Shown here: positions 41,454 to 51,200 of the stretch, piece after piece
How the letters are laid out: the number at the start of each line of letters is the position of its first letter
Numbering within the stretch: the stretch's first letter is position 1
Source: Bacteroidia bacterium
Lineage (GTDB): Bacteria; Bacteroidota; Bacteroidia; NS11-12g; UBA955
Direction: 5' to 3'
Assembly: GCA_030158725.1 (NCBI GenBank)
Contig: JAOASJ010000126.1
Location: 36,513 to 100,512, forward strand
DNA: 64,000 nucleotides
Program-made: the position numbers and the translations under genes
Notes under the pieces: model-generated
The model's database searches: none
What the model saw: only the letters and a program-made list of their open reading frames with translations
What the model was told of the DNA's origin: nothing

Positions 41454-42510
41454 GGTGGATATCCAATGCATCTCTTAATGCAATACCAAGGAAATTAAAG
41501 CCCATCACCAACAACATAATCACAAAGCCAGGTACTATTGCCAAATACGCATTGTCCCACATAATATAAGGATAGTTTTCTTTTACCATCATGCCCCAAC
41601 TTGGCGCAGGGGGCGCAATACCAAAGCCTAAGAAACTTAAACCTGATTCTAATAAGATAGCAGAGCCAAAAACCGATATGGCCAATACAATTAATGTGCT
41701 TTTTAAGTTTGGTAACAAGTGCCTAAACATGATACGAAACGGAGAATATCCCAATACTTTGGCAGCTTGTATAAATTCTTTTTCTCTTAAACTAAATACT
41801 TGTCCTCTTACAACTCTGGCAACTTCAACCCAAGAACTAATGCCAATTGCTACAAAAATTTGCCAAAATCCTTTACCTAAAGCAAAACTTATAGCAGCAA
41901 CCAACAACATGCTTGGCAAACTCCATATAACGTTGATAAACCAAGAAATGGCAATATCCGTTTTGCCCCTATAATATCCTGCTATTAAACCCAAGGCAGT
42001 ACCAATTAAAAATAGGGAGACCAATACAGCAACTATTCCTACTGCCAATGATACTCTGCTGCCTAATACAATTCGGCTGTATACATCGCGTCCAAAACCA
42101 TCGGTTCCCAATAAAAATGTTTGTTCTTCAATCTTATAAGGTGCTGGTAACTTAGATATACAGATTGTTTCAGTAATCGTTTTTTCAGGATAATATAAAC
42201 TTAATCTTATGCTGTCATTTTTTATAGAATAAGCGTTAATGGCTATATTGTAAATTGGCTCGTTTTGGCCATTGATCCAAGCATCAAAAAACGACTTCTG
42301 AATTGGGTTCTCTACCTTAAACATTTGGATTTTACTCATTGGCTTTAATAAAGCAATTGGTAAATTGATAAGGTTTGAATTACTGGTCTTATCTGGGGTA
42401 ATCAAATTGCCCAATAAGCCCATAACAAAGAATAAACTTACAATAATAAAACCAATTAAACCCAGCGGGTGTTTAACGGTCTTTTTGAAAATAGATTTCG
42501 GTTTTTCCAA
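41446..42510 (-). CDS. ABC transporter permease, Opp/Dpp C type
   Basis: 354 aa; LLGTDGFGRDVYSRIVLGSRVSL, REKEFIQAAKVLGYSPFRIMFRHLLPN, SGLSFLGFGIAPPAPSWG. Confidence 0.92.
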   Translation of the reverse strand: MEKPKSIFKKTVKHPLGLIGFIIVSLFFVMGLLGNLITPDKTSNSNLINLPIALLKPMSKIQMFKVENPIQKSFFDAWINGQNEPIYNIAINAYSIKNDSIRLSLYYPEKTITETICISKLPAPYKIEEQTFLLGTDGFGRDVYSRIVLGSRVSLAVGIVAVLVSLFLIGTALGLIAGYYRGKTDIAISWFINVIWSLPSMLLVAAISFALGKGFWQIFVAIGISSWVEVARVVRGQVFSLREKEFIQAAKVLGYSPFRIMFRHLLPNLKSTLIVLAISVFGSAILLESGLSFLGFGIAPPAPSWGMMVKENYPYIMWDNAYLAIVPGFVIMLLVMGFNFLGIALRDALDIHLK

Positions 42511-42552
42511 GTTACAAATGTATTAATTATTATAAGTACTATAGACTAATAT

Positions 42553-43398
42553 TTATGAATTGGATTTAATCAATTGGTGTTTAAACCAGGTTTCTTGGCG
42601 TTTGGCATAATTTCTTGAGTGTTGTTTGATTTTATCTATGGTAAACTCAATTTTGTTTTCACCTCTGAAATACGGCCACCATTCACTATAGCCAACGGTT
42701 TGCAAAGCATTTAATTCTTGAAATTCTTCCAAATCTTTGGCTTCTTTCTCCAATCCCATTTCTACCATCTCATCAACCCGTCTGTTGATCCTATCATACA
42801 GTTCATTTCTATCCATAGTCAACACTTTGTATTCTGTTTCGAATTCCCAAGAAAAATCGGGGATATCACTTACAGGAACTTCTTCAGCACTTCCAATTTC
42901 TATGGCTCTAATTAACCTTTGAGGATTTAATATTTCTGTTTTATTGTACAAGTCGACCGACAAGGATTTTAATTTTTCTTGTAAAAATTCAATACCCAAT
43001 GAAGCGTAATTCTCTTCCAATTCTTGTCTTAGTATTTCATTGCTTGGGGGCAAAGGGTCAAATCCGTTTATCAAGGCTTTAATGTACAAACCAGTACCAC
43101 CACATACCACTAAATTATCATGCTTCTCAAATAATTGATTAATTATTAATCGAGCTTCTTTAGCGAAAATTCCAGCATTATAAGGTTGGTGTATGCTGGT
43201 GTGGGCTATTAAATAATGTTTAACTTCTGATAATTGTTCTTCGCTAGGACGAGCAACACCAATATTTAATTCTTTAAATACTTGTCTAGAATCGGCCGAA
43301 ATAATTGGTGAGTCTAGTTTTTTTGCCAATTCAATCGCAAAAGCTGTTTTACCAACAGCAGTAGGACCGGCAACAATGGTTAACTTTTTATCACTCAT
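42553..43398 (-). CDS. miaA: tRNA dimethylallyltransferase
   Basis: 281 aa; GPTAVGKTAFAIELAKKL, ISADSRQVF, VCGGTGLYIKALING. Confidence 0.95.
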   Translation of the reverse strand: MSDKKLTIVAGPTAVGKTAFAIELAKKLDSPIISADSRQVFKELNIGVARPSEEQLSEVKHYLIAHTSIHQPYNAGIFAKEARLIINQLFEKHDNLVVCGGTGLYIKALINGFDPLPPSNEILRQELEENYASLGIEFLQEKLKSLSVDLYNKTEILNPQRLIRAIEIGSAEEVPVSDIPDFSWEFETEYKVLTMDRNELYDRINRRVDEMVEMGLEKEAKDLEEFQELNALQTVGYSEWWPYFRGENKIEFTIDKIKQHSRNYAKRQETWFKHQLIKSNS

Positions 43399-44278
43399 TC
43401 TCTAAGCTAATCTTAGCCTTTTGTAATTCTTCCTTTTGTATTTCGTTGATAATAGGATAATCCAATTCTAAAGACTCTAAGGCTTCTGAAACCAAGCGAC
43501 CAACAATGGCTCGGCTTACCCATTGGTTGTTTGCCGGAACAATATGCCAAGGCGCATATTTACTTGTTGTATTCTTAATCATGTCTTCATAGGCGATTTG
43601 ATAATCATCCCAATGCGCACGTTCTTGTAGATCTGCTGAGTTAAACTTCCATTGCTTTTCAGGTACTTCTATCCGTTCTATGAAACGTTTCTTTTGTTCA
43701 GCCTTACCTAGATTTAAAAATACTTTTATAATAACGGTACCATTCAAAACCAAGTGTTTTTCAAGAGCATTTATCGCTTCATATCGGTTTTCCCAAAAAT
43801 CCTTTTTGATGTCCTTTTTACTGTTAATGCCTGGAATGTTTTGTGATAGGATATATTCAGGGTGTACTTTACAAACCAATACCTCTTCGTAATAAGAACG
43901 GTTGAAAACAGCAATCTTACCTCTTTCAGGCAACAAGCGGTTGCAACGCCATAAAAAGTCATGGTTCAATTCTTCTTTACTTGGTTGTTTAAAATTAACA
44001 ACATGACAACCTTGAGGATTAACTCCTGTTAGCACATGTTTAATACAGCTGTCTTTTCCAGCAGCATCTATTGCTTGAAGAACTATAAGTACTGAATATT
44101 TATTTTGTGCATAGAGTTTTTCTTGCAATATAGAAATAGACTCTTTGTGGCCATCTAGTTCCTTTTTTAAGGATTCTTCGTTTTTGTAATGCAAAGTTTC
44201 GCTCGGTTTGTAATTTTTCAATTTAAAACCCTTGCTGTCTTTAATGCATATTTTTTTGTTGAATAATATTTTTTTCAT
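43391..44278 (-). CDS. PPK2-family polyphosphate kinase
   Basis: 295 aa; VLQAIDAAGKDSCIKHVLTGVNPQG, FNRSYYEEVLV. Confidence 0.92.
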   Translation of the reverse strand: MKKILFNKKICIKDSKGFKLKNYKPSETLHYKNEESLKKELDGHKESISILQEKLYAQNKYSVLIVLQAIDAAGKDSCIKHVLTGVNPQGCHVVNFKQPSKEELNHDFLWRCNRLLPERGKIAVFNRSYYEEVLVCKVHPEYILSQNIPGINSKKDIKKDFWENRYEAINALEKHLVLNGTVIIKVFLNLGKAEQKKRFIERIEVPEKQWKFNSADLQERAHWDDYQIAYEDMIKNTTSKYAPWHIVPANNQWVSRAIVGRLVSEALESLELDYPIINEIQKEELQKAKISLENE

Positions 44279-44283
44279 AATAA

Positions 44284-44790
44284 TTAGAACATAAAACCAA
44301 CTCGAACGACATAAGGTGCATTGTAGATATTGTTGTTAGGGTACAACAATAAATAATAGGCAGAAACATAGAATCCCGCGGTGGGAGTATAACCACCCCC
44401 AACTAAAGCGTATTGACCCCAATTGTTTTGAAAGTTGAGCATTTGGTACTCTGTTTGGGCAAATAAAACATCATTTACTTTATATCGAGCAAATGCATTT
44501 CCACCATATATAAGGTAGGCATTGCTACTGTAGTTTATGTTTTTATAGTATTGAAAGTTCGCCCCAATACCAGTTGTAAATTTAGGCGTTACCCTATACC
44601 CAACCTGAGGCATGATGTTGATGTTGCTATAGGTATTGCCTATCATCAGCCCACCGCCAACGTTAAATGTTAAACGCTCTTTGAAACTTAATTTCGAGAG
44701 ATCTTCTTTTTTGCGCTTTTGATTTTGACTACTAGCGTCTAATAAGTTGAGCAGAAGTGCAGTAAAAAATAAAATGTTTTTGAATTTCAT
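44284..44790 (-). CDS. Putative outer-membrane beta-barrel protein
   Basis: 168 aa; signal peptide, aromatic beta-strand pattern, terminal VRVGFMF. Confidence 0.65.
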   Translation of the reverse strand: MKFKNILFFTALLLNLLDASSQNQKRKKEDLSKLSFKERLTFNVGGGLMIGNTYSNINIMPQVGYRVTPKFTTGIGANFQYYKNINYSSNAYLIYGGNAFARYKVNDVLFAQTEYQMLNFQNNWGQYALVGGGYTPTAGFYVSAYYLLLYPNNNIYNAPYVVRVGFMF

Positions 44791-44842
44791 TGTTTTATTG
44801 TTTCAATATTAGCTTAATTTCGCAACATAAAAAATATTCAGT

Positions 44843-45916
44843 ATGTCAAAACTACATAATTTCTCAGCAGGTCCATCTATTCTTCCACAAGAGGCCATTG
44901 AAGCGAGCATGGAAGGTATTAGAAACTTTGCTGGTACTGGTTTATCCGTATTAGAAGTATCACACAGAGGCAAGGAATTTGTTGCTGTTGTTGAAGAAAC
45001 TCAAGCCATTATTAAAGAACTTTTAGGTGTTCCAGAAGGATACGAAATATTGTTTTTAGGTGGTGGTGCTAGTACACAATTTTTAATGGTAGCCTATAAT
45101 TTATTGGAAACTAAAGGTGCTTATTTAAAAACAGGTGTTTGGGCTGCAAATGCTGTAAAAGAAGCTAAATATTTAGGAAATGTTGAAGTAGTTGCAAGTT
45201 CAGAAGACAGGAATTATTCTTATATCCCAAAAGGATATACCATTCCAAGCGATGCTGATTATTTCCATTGCACAAGTAATAACACCATTTATGGTAGTCA
45301 AATGCAAAGTTTCCCTGATAGCCCTGTAACTATGGTTTGCGACATGAGTTCTGATATTTTAAGTAGAAGAATTGATGTTTCTAAATTTGGTTTAATATAT
45401 GCTGGTGCTCAGAAAAACATGGGTCCTGCCGGTGTAACAGTAGTTATAGTAAGAAAAGATATTTTAGGTAAAGTTACCCGTCACATTCCTAGTATGATGA
45501 ACTACCAAGTTCACATCGATAAAGAAACGATGTTTAATACGCCTCCTGTATTCCCAATATTCTCAATGTTGCAAAACTTAAAATGGGTTAAAAAAGTTGG
45601 TGGTGTAGATGAAATGCAAAGAAGAGCTGCTGCAAGAGCTGCTTTGTTGTATAACGAAATTGACAGCAACCCATTATTTAAAGGAACCATAGATAAAGAA
45701 GATAGATCTCAAATGAATGCTTGTTTCTTATTAAGCGATGAGTCTATGGAAAATCAATTCAACGCCGCTTGGAAAGAAGCTGGTATTTCTGGAATTAAAG
45801 GTCACCGTTCAGCCGGAGGTTACAGAGCAAGTATGTACAATGCTTTGCCACTTGAAAGTGTTGAAGCTTTAGTAAATGTAATGAGAACTTTTAACGCAAG
45901 CAGTCAATCAAATTAA
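44843..45916 (+). CDS. serC: Phosphoserine aminotransferase
   Basis: 357 aa; [46 protein letters not shown]. Confidence 0.96.
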   Translation: MSKLHNFSAGPSILPQEAIEASMEGIRNFAGTGLSVLEVSHRGKEFVAVVEETQAIIKELLGVPEGYEILFLGGGASTQFLMVAYNLLETKGAYLKTGVWAANAVKEAKYLGNVEVVASSEDRNYSYIPKGYTIPSDADYFHCTSNNTIYGSQMQSFPDSPVTMVCDMSSDILSRRIDVSKFGLIYAGAQKNMGPAGVTVVIVRKDILGKVTRHIPSMMNYQVHIDKETMFNTPPVFPIFSMLQNLKWVKKVGGVDEMQRRAAARAALLYNEIDSNPLFKGTIDKEDRSQMNACFLLSDESMENQFNAAWKEAGISGIKGHRSAGGYRASMYNALPLESVEALVNVMRTFNASSQSN

Positions 45917-46872
45917 TGAAAATATTAGCAAACGATGGAATAGATGCTTCAGCTAAAATAGCTTTAGAAGCAAATGGTTTTACCATTGATACCAACAACA
46001 TACCTCAAGCTGAATTGGCTTCAAAAATCAACAATTACGATGTGTTGTTGGTGAGAAGTGCAACTAAAGTAACAAAAGAAATATTTGATGCTGCACCAAA
46101 TTTAAAACTGGTTGGTCGCGCCGGTGTGGGTCTTGATAATATTGATACAACATACGCCAAAGAAAAAGGTGTTGCAGTGGTTAACACGCCTGCAGCTTCT
46201 TCAACTTCGGTAGCTGAATTGGTATTTGCTCACATGTTCTCTATTTGTAGAATGTTGCAATATAGCAACAGACAAATGCCAGAGAACGGAATGTCTCAAT
46301 TTAATCAATTGAAAAAAACAGCCTCAGCTGGTGTTGAATTAAAAGGCAAAACTCTAGGTTTAATTGGTTTTGGAAGAATCGGTCGCGAAGCAGCTAGAAT
46401 GGCTTTCGGTTTAGGAATGAATGTTATTGCTTTTGATCCAATGATTTCAGAAGCAAATGTTGAAATTACTTTTCATGAAGATGCAGGCATACCTAGTATT
46501 ACCAAAACCATCAAAACAATCTCAAAAGAGGATGTATTAAAACAAGCTGATTTCGTTAGCTTACATATTCCAGGTGGTCAAGGTTACGTTATTGCTGAAG
46601 CAGAATTGAAAATGATGAAACCTAATGCTGGTCTAATCAATTGTGCCCGCGGTGGTGTCGTTTGTGAAACGGATTTAGTAAATGCATTGAACAATAAAAC
46701 CATTGCATACGCAGGTGTTGACGTTTTTGAAAAAGAACCACCAGTGTATGATGGCATCCTTAAATTAGATAATGTTTCTCTTACTCCTCATATTGGAGCA
46801 AGCACCAATGAAGCTCAAAAACGCATCGGTGATGAAATGGCTGAACAAATTATCCGTTTTTTCAATTCATAA
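45916..46872 (+). CDS. serA: D-3-phosphoglycerate dehydrogenase
   Basis: 318 aa; LVGRAGVGLDNID, LGLIGFGRIGREAARMA, NCARGGVV; TAATG overlap with serC. Confidence 0.93.
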   Translation: MKILANDGIDASAKIALEANGFTIDTNNIPQAELASKINNYDVLLVRSATKVTKEIFDAAPNLKLVGRAGVGLDNIDTTYAKEKGVAVVNTPAASSTSVAELVFAHMFSICRMLQYSNRQMPENGMSQFNQLKKTASAGVELKGKTLGLIGFGRIGREAARMAFGLGMNVIAFDPMISEANVEITFHEDAGIPSITKTIKTISKEDVLKQADFVSLHIPGGQGYVIAEAELKMMKPNAGLINCARGGVVCETDLVNALNNKTIAYAGVDVFEKEPPVYDGILKLDNVSLTPHIGASTNEAQKRIGDEMAEQIIRFFNS

Positions 46873-46874
46873 TA

Positions 46875-48086
46875 TTGGCTAATATTTTTCCTTTTAAAGC
46901 GCTATTACCTGCCCAAGGTAAAGAAGGTTTGGTGTCTGCAAATACCCATGTGGATGACCTAAAACGTCAAATGGAAATAGTTCGCGATAACCCGCTTACT
47001 TATCTAAATGTAGTTAAACCTTATCTGAAATTTAATGAGGAAAAAGATCCAATAAAACATTTTCCATACGGTCTCTCTGCCTTACATGAATTAATGGCAA
47101 TGAAGGCAATGGCATTAGATAGCGATTCTTCATTGTATATATACATTCAGACTGATAAGATAAATGGTTCACATGAATATATTGGGTTAATTTGTACTGT
47201 TCCAGTTGAAGATTATTACGATGGTAAAATCAAAATTCATGAAAAAACCCTCACTGAAAAAGAGGAACAGTTAATCATGCATATTGAAGCAACTGGCGTA
47301 ATAGGTGAACCGGTTTTAATGACCCATAAACCTTCATCAAATGTTTCTGATATTTTAAAATCTAATTCCATTAATGGTGAAGAAATTATTCATTTCCATG
47401 ACGAGGTAGATCGCATTCATCGTGTAATTAAAATAAAGGATGATTCGTTAATAGAATCTATACAAAACGCCTACTCAGGAATTGGTGATTTATACATTGC
47501 AGATGGTCATCACCGAAGTGCAGCCTCTGCGGGTTATTTTAAAAAGAAGGGCATTCAAAATGGTCATTATTTAACCTATATAGTCCCACCTGAATATTTG
47601 AACATTGATAGTTTTCACCGCGCATTTAAATCAAACACTCAGTTTTCAGCAGATACTTTTCTAGAACTATTAAAAAATGATTTTGAGGTTAAATCTTCTT
47701 CAGAATCTATTTTGCCTAAGAACGAATTAGAATTTGGTTTAAGACTTAAAGGGCAGTGGTATCAATTAAATTACAAGCTTGGTGTCGATGGTCTCAACGC
47801 TGTCGATAGTTTAGATGTCTCTATATTGGAAGACCATGTATTCAAATCAAAGCTGCATATCCACGATTCAAAAACAGACAATCAACTGTCTTTCTTAAAG
47901 GGAAGTATCCCTTGTGAAATGCTTGAAGCAGAAGTAGAAGCGGGTATATATGATGCTGTTTTTACCGTGCATCCTTGTCACATACAACATGTTTTTGATG
48001 TTGCTGATCAAGGCTTAATTATGCCTCCAAAATCGACTTATATAGAGCCAAAATTGAGAACTGGTCTAACCGTTCAAATGGTTTAA
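46875..48086 (+). CDS. DUF1015 family protein (TTG start)
   Basis: 403 aa; IFPFKALLPAQ...YIADGHHRSAASAGYFKKKG; 2 nt after serA. Confidence 0.88.
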   Translation: MANIFPFKALLPAQGKEGLVSANTHVDDLKRQMEIVRDNPLTYLNVVKPYLKFNEEKDPIKHFPYGLSALHELMAMKAMALDSDSSLYIYIQTDKINGSHEYIGLICTVPVEDYYDGKIKIHEKTLTEKEEQLIMHIEATGVIGEPVLMTHKPSSNVSDILKSNSINGEEIIHFHDEVDRIHRVIKIKDDSLIESIQNAYSGIGDLYIADGHHRSAASAGYFKKKGIQNGHYLTYIVPPEYLNIDSFHRAFKSNTQFSADTFLELLKNDFEVKSSSESILPKNELEFGLRLKGQWYQLNYKLGVDGLNAVDSLDVSILEDHVFKSKLHIHDSKTDNQLSFLKGSIPCEMLEAEVEAGIYDAVFTVHPCHIQHVFDVADQGLIMPPKSTYIEPKLRTGLTVQMV

Positions 48087-48234
48087 TCGGTTTTATTTAA
48101 CCTTTTTTCTCGTTAATTAGGCGCTATTTAATAGCTGAAATTCCTAGTAATTAGCATCTTGTATTTTCAAATAGGTTTTATGCGATGAAATATTGGTTTT
48201 TTTAACGAACTTTGCCTTTATTAACGCAAAGAGA

Positions 48235-51200
48235 ATGATTAAAGCCCATACCATTAATAGATTTTTAACACTTTTTATTTTCTTTTTATATGCTCTAGTG
48301 TCAAATGCGCAAGTTTTTGAAGGTGACTTGGCCAATAAAAAATTAAAAGGTGCTGATCTGGTAAAAGTAAGCGAACAAACAGGATTAATTCAATATGCTC
48401 AATTAAATGAGAATATTAGAATAAATGAGGCAAATGTTCAAGCTTATTTGCAAAAGGTGTACGAACTTTCGAATGCCTATACTTTTAGCATTCTTAGAAA
48501 AGAGTCTGATGAATTAGGCTTTTTACACATTCGTTATCAATTGAATTATAATAAAGTTCCTGTTCTTGGTTCTATAATAATTGCACATATAAAAAATGCT
48601 TATCTCTATTCGTTCAATGGTGAGGTTTTTAAAATATCTGAAATCAATTCACAAGTAAAATTAAATGAAAGTGAATGTCTGAAAATTGCATTGGATTCGA
48701 CACATGCAGATTCTTATTTGTGGCAAATTCCAGAAGAAGAGTCTGTAATTAAAGAAATTAAAGAAGATATTCATGCCACATGGTACCCAAAAGGTGAACT
48801 GGTTTATGTACCTGAAAATTTAAATTTCTTTAACAAAACGTTTTACTTAACCTACAAGTTTAATGTACATGCAAGTGTCCCTAGAACTGCAGAAAATATG
48901 TATGTGGATGTGAACTCGGGGAAACTAGTGGCTAGAGAAAATCAATTACACACAGTAGATGTCAATGGTAAGGCCATTACTAAGTATAGTGGAACAAAGA
49001 ATATTATTACCGATAGTACAGCACCATTTAATTACCGTCTGCGCGAGAATACTAGAGGAGGAGGAGTTTATACGCTAAACTTGAAAAAAGGCACCAATTA
49101 TGGTTTAGCCGTCGATTTCCTAGATAGTAACAACAATTGGAACAATGTAAATACAAATAAGGATGAAGTAGCTACAGATTGTCATTGGGGTGCTGAAACT
49201 ACTTATGATTATTATAAAAACAAATTCAACCGCAACAGTTACAACAACAACAACGCAAGAATTAATAGTTACGTCCATTATTCAGCTAATTACGACAACG
49301 CCTTTTGGGATGGACTTCGCATGACTTATGGTGATGGAAATTCCTTTAAACCACTAACTTCTTTGGATGTTTGTGGTCATGAAATTACCCATGCCGTAAC
49401 CAGCAATTCTGCCAACTTAATATACAGTTACCAATCAGGTCAATTAAACGAATCATTTAGTGATATTTTCGGAAATGCCGTTGAAAGATATGGTAAGCCA
49501 ACGGGTTATAGTTGGATAATCGGAGAAGAAATAACTTTTTCTGGAACAGGCTTAAGGAATATGTCAGATCCCAGAGTTAAAGGGCATCCACGTTGCTATT
49601 TAGGAACCTATTGGTACACTGGTTCAGGTGATAATGGTGGAGTACACTTAAATAGTGGGGTTCAAAATTGGTGGTTTTATCTAATAACTGAAGGCGGAAC
49701 TGGAACCAACGATTTTAGCAATGCTTATAAGGTTGACAGTCTAGGAATATTAAGTGCTGAAAAAATTGCATATAGAAATTTAACGGTTTATTTAACCCCT
49801 TCTTCTCAATATGCTGATTCACGTTTTTATTCTATTCAGGCTGCAAAAGATTTGTTTGGTCAATGTAGTAAAGAGGTCATCTCTGTAACCAATGCTTGGT
49901 ATGCGTGCAACGTTGGGCCAAAGTATGATAGCGGTTATGTTAAAGCAGCATTTTCTGCTGATACTGTTATTTGCAACACATCGAAAACCGTGAAGTTTTA
50001 TAACTTAAGTTCAAATGCAATAACTTACAAATGGACATTTGGAGATGGAAATACTTCGACAGCCGCAAATCCGACTAAAACGTATTCTAACTATGGTAAT
50101 TATACAATCAAACTTGTGGCAACAAGCTGTTTTAAAAACAAGAAAGACAGTTTAACCAAAACGGCCTATGTTAAAATTGACTCAACTTTTGATATTTGCA
50201 ATGCTATTTTAATGCCTGCTTCTGGAGTCGACAGTACCCATAAATGTAAATCATTTATATACGACGATGGAGGTGAAGACATATATTCCCAAGGAAGAAT
50301 AACCTATTTCAGAATCAGTGCACCAGGTGCAGATTCTATCCGTATTCGTTTCCTTGATTTTGATTACGAAGCTGGTTATGATAGCCTTTATGTATACAAA
50401 GGCAAATACCCTGGAACAGGCACCAAAGTTGGTGGTTACACTGGTTCAAGTTTGCCATTTTCTGGCAACAATTTCCTTGTTGCTGGTAACACAGTTACTT
50501 TAAGACATGTCTCCGATCCGTATGTGGTAGGTAGAGGTTTTAAGTTATATTATGTTGCAATTAAGAAGCCTGTAAAAGTTACTGCTTATTCAGATACCAC
50601 CATTTGTATGGGTAAATCTGCTTTGCTAAGAGCTAAAGGTAGCGGTGGTTATGCTGGTGATTATTTCTTTAAATGGAATAATTCGGTATACAATGACACC
50701 AATATTGTTGGACCAACAAGCAATACAAGTTATAAAATTAATCTAACTGATTTATGCACCAATTCTAAAGACTCTGCCACAGTTAATGTTACAGTTAGAA
50801 GTCCTTTAGATGTTAAGGCAAATAAAGATACTACCATTTGTTTAGGTCGTTCAGTTACTTTGTCCGCCGCAGCAACTGGTGGAAATTCTGCCAATTATGT
50901 GTATACCTGGGACAATGCTCTAGGTACTGGCACAACAAAAACAGTTAGTCCTACAGTAAATACTACCTACAGAGTAATTATAAGTGATGCTTGTACGCCA
51001 ATATTGGATACAGCATACATTACGGTTAAAGTTAAAGATGGTTTAAAAGTTAAGGTAAGTAGCAACGACACATTAATTTGTTACAATAAAGTGAGTGTTT
51101 TGTCTGCCAATGGCAGTGGGGGAGATACCAGTCAATATTCTTACCAATGGGCTAATGGATTGGGTATGGGTAGCAGTATTAATGCAACATTAACTAGTAG

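Noticed and set aside
41591-41974. 127-aa plus-strand ORF antisense to the ABC permease
   Set aside because: Entirely inside the opposite-strand permease CDS; no recognisable domain.
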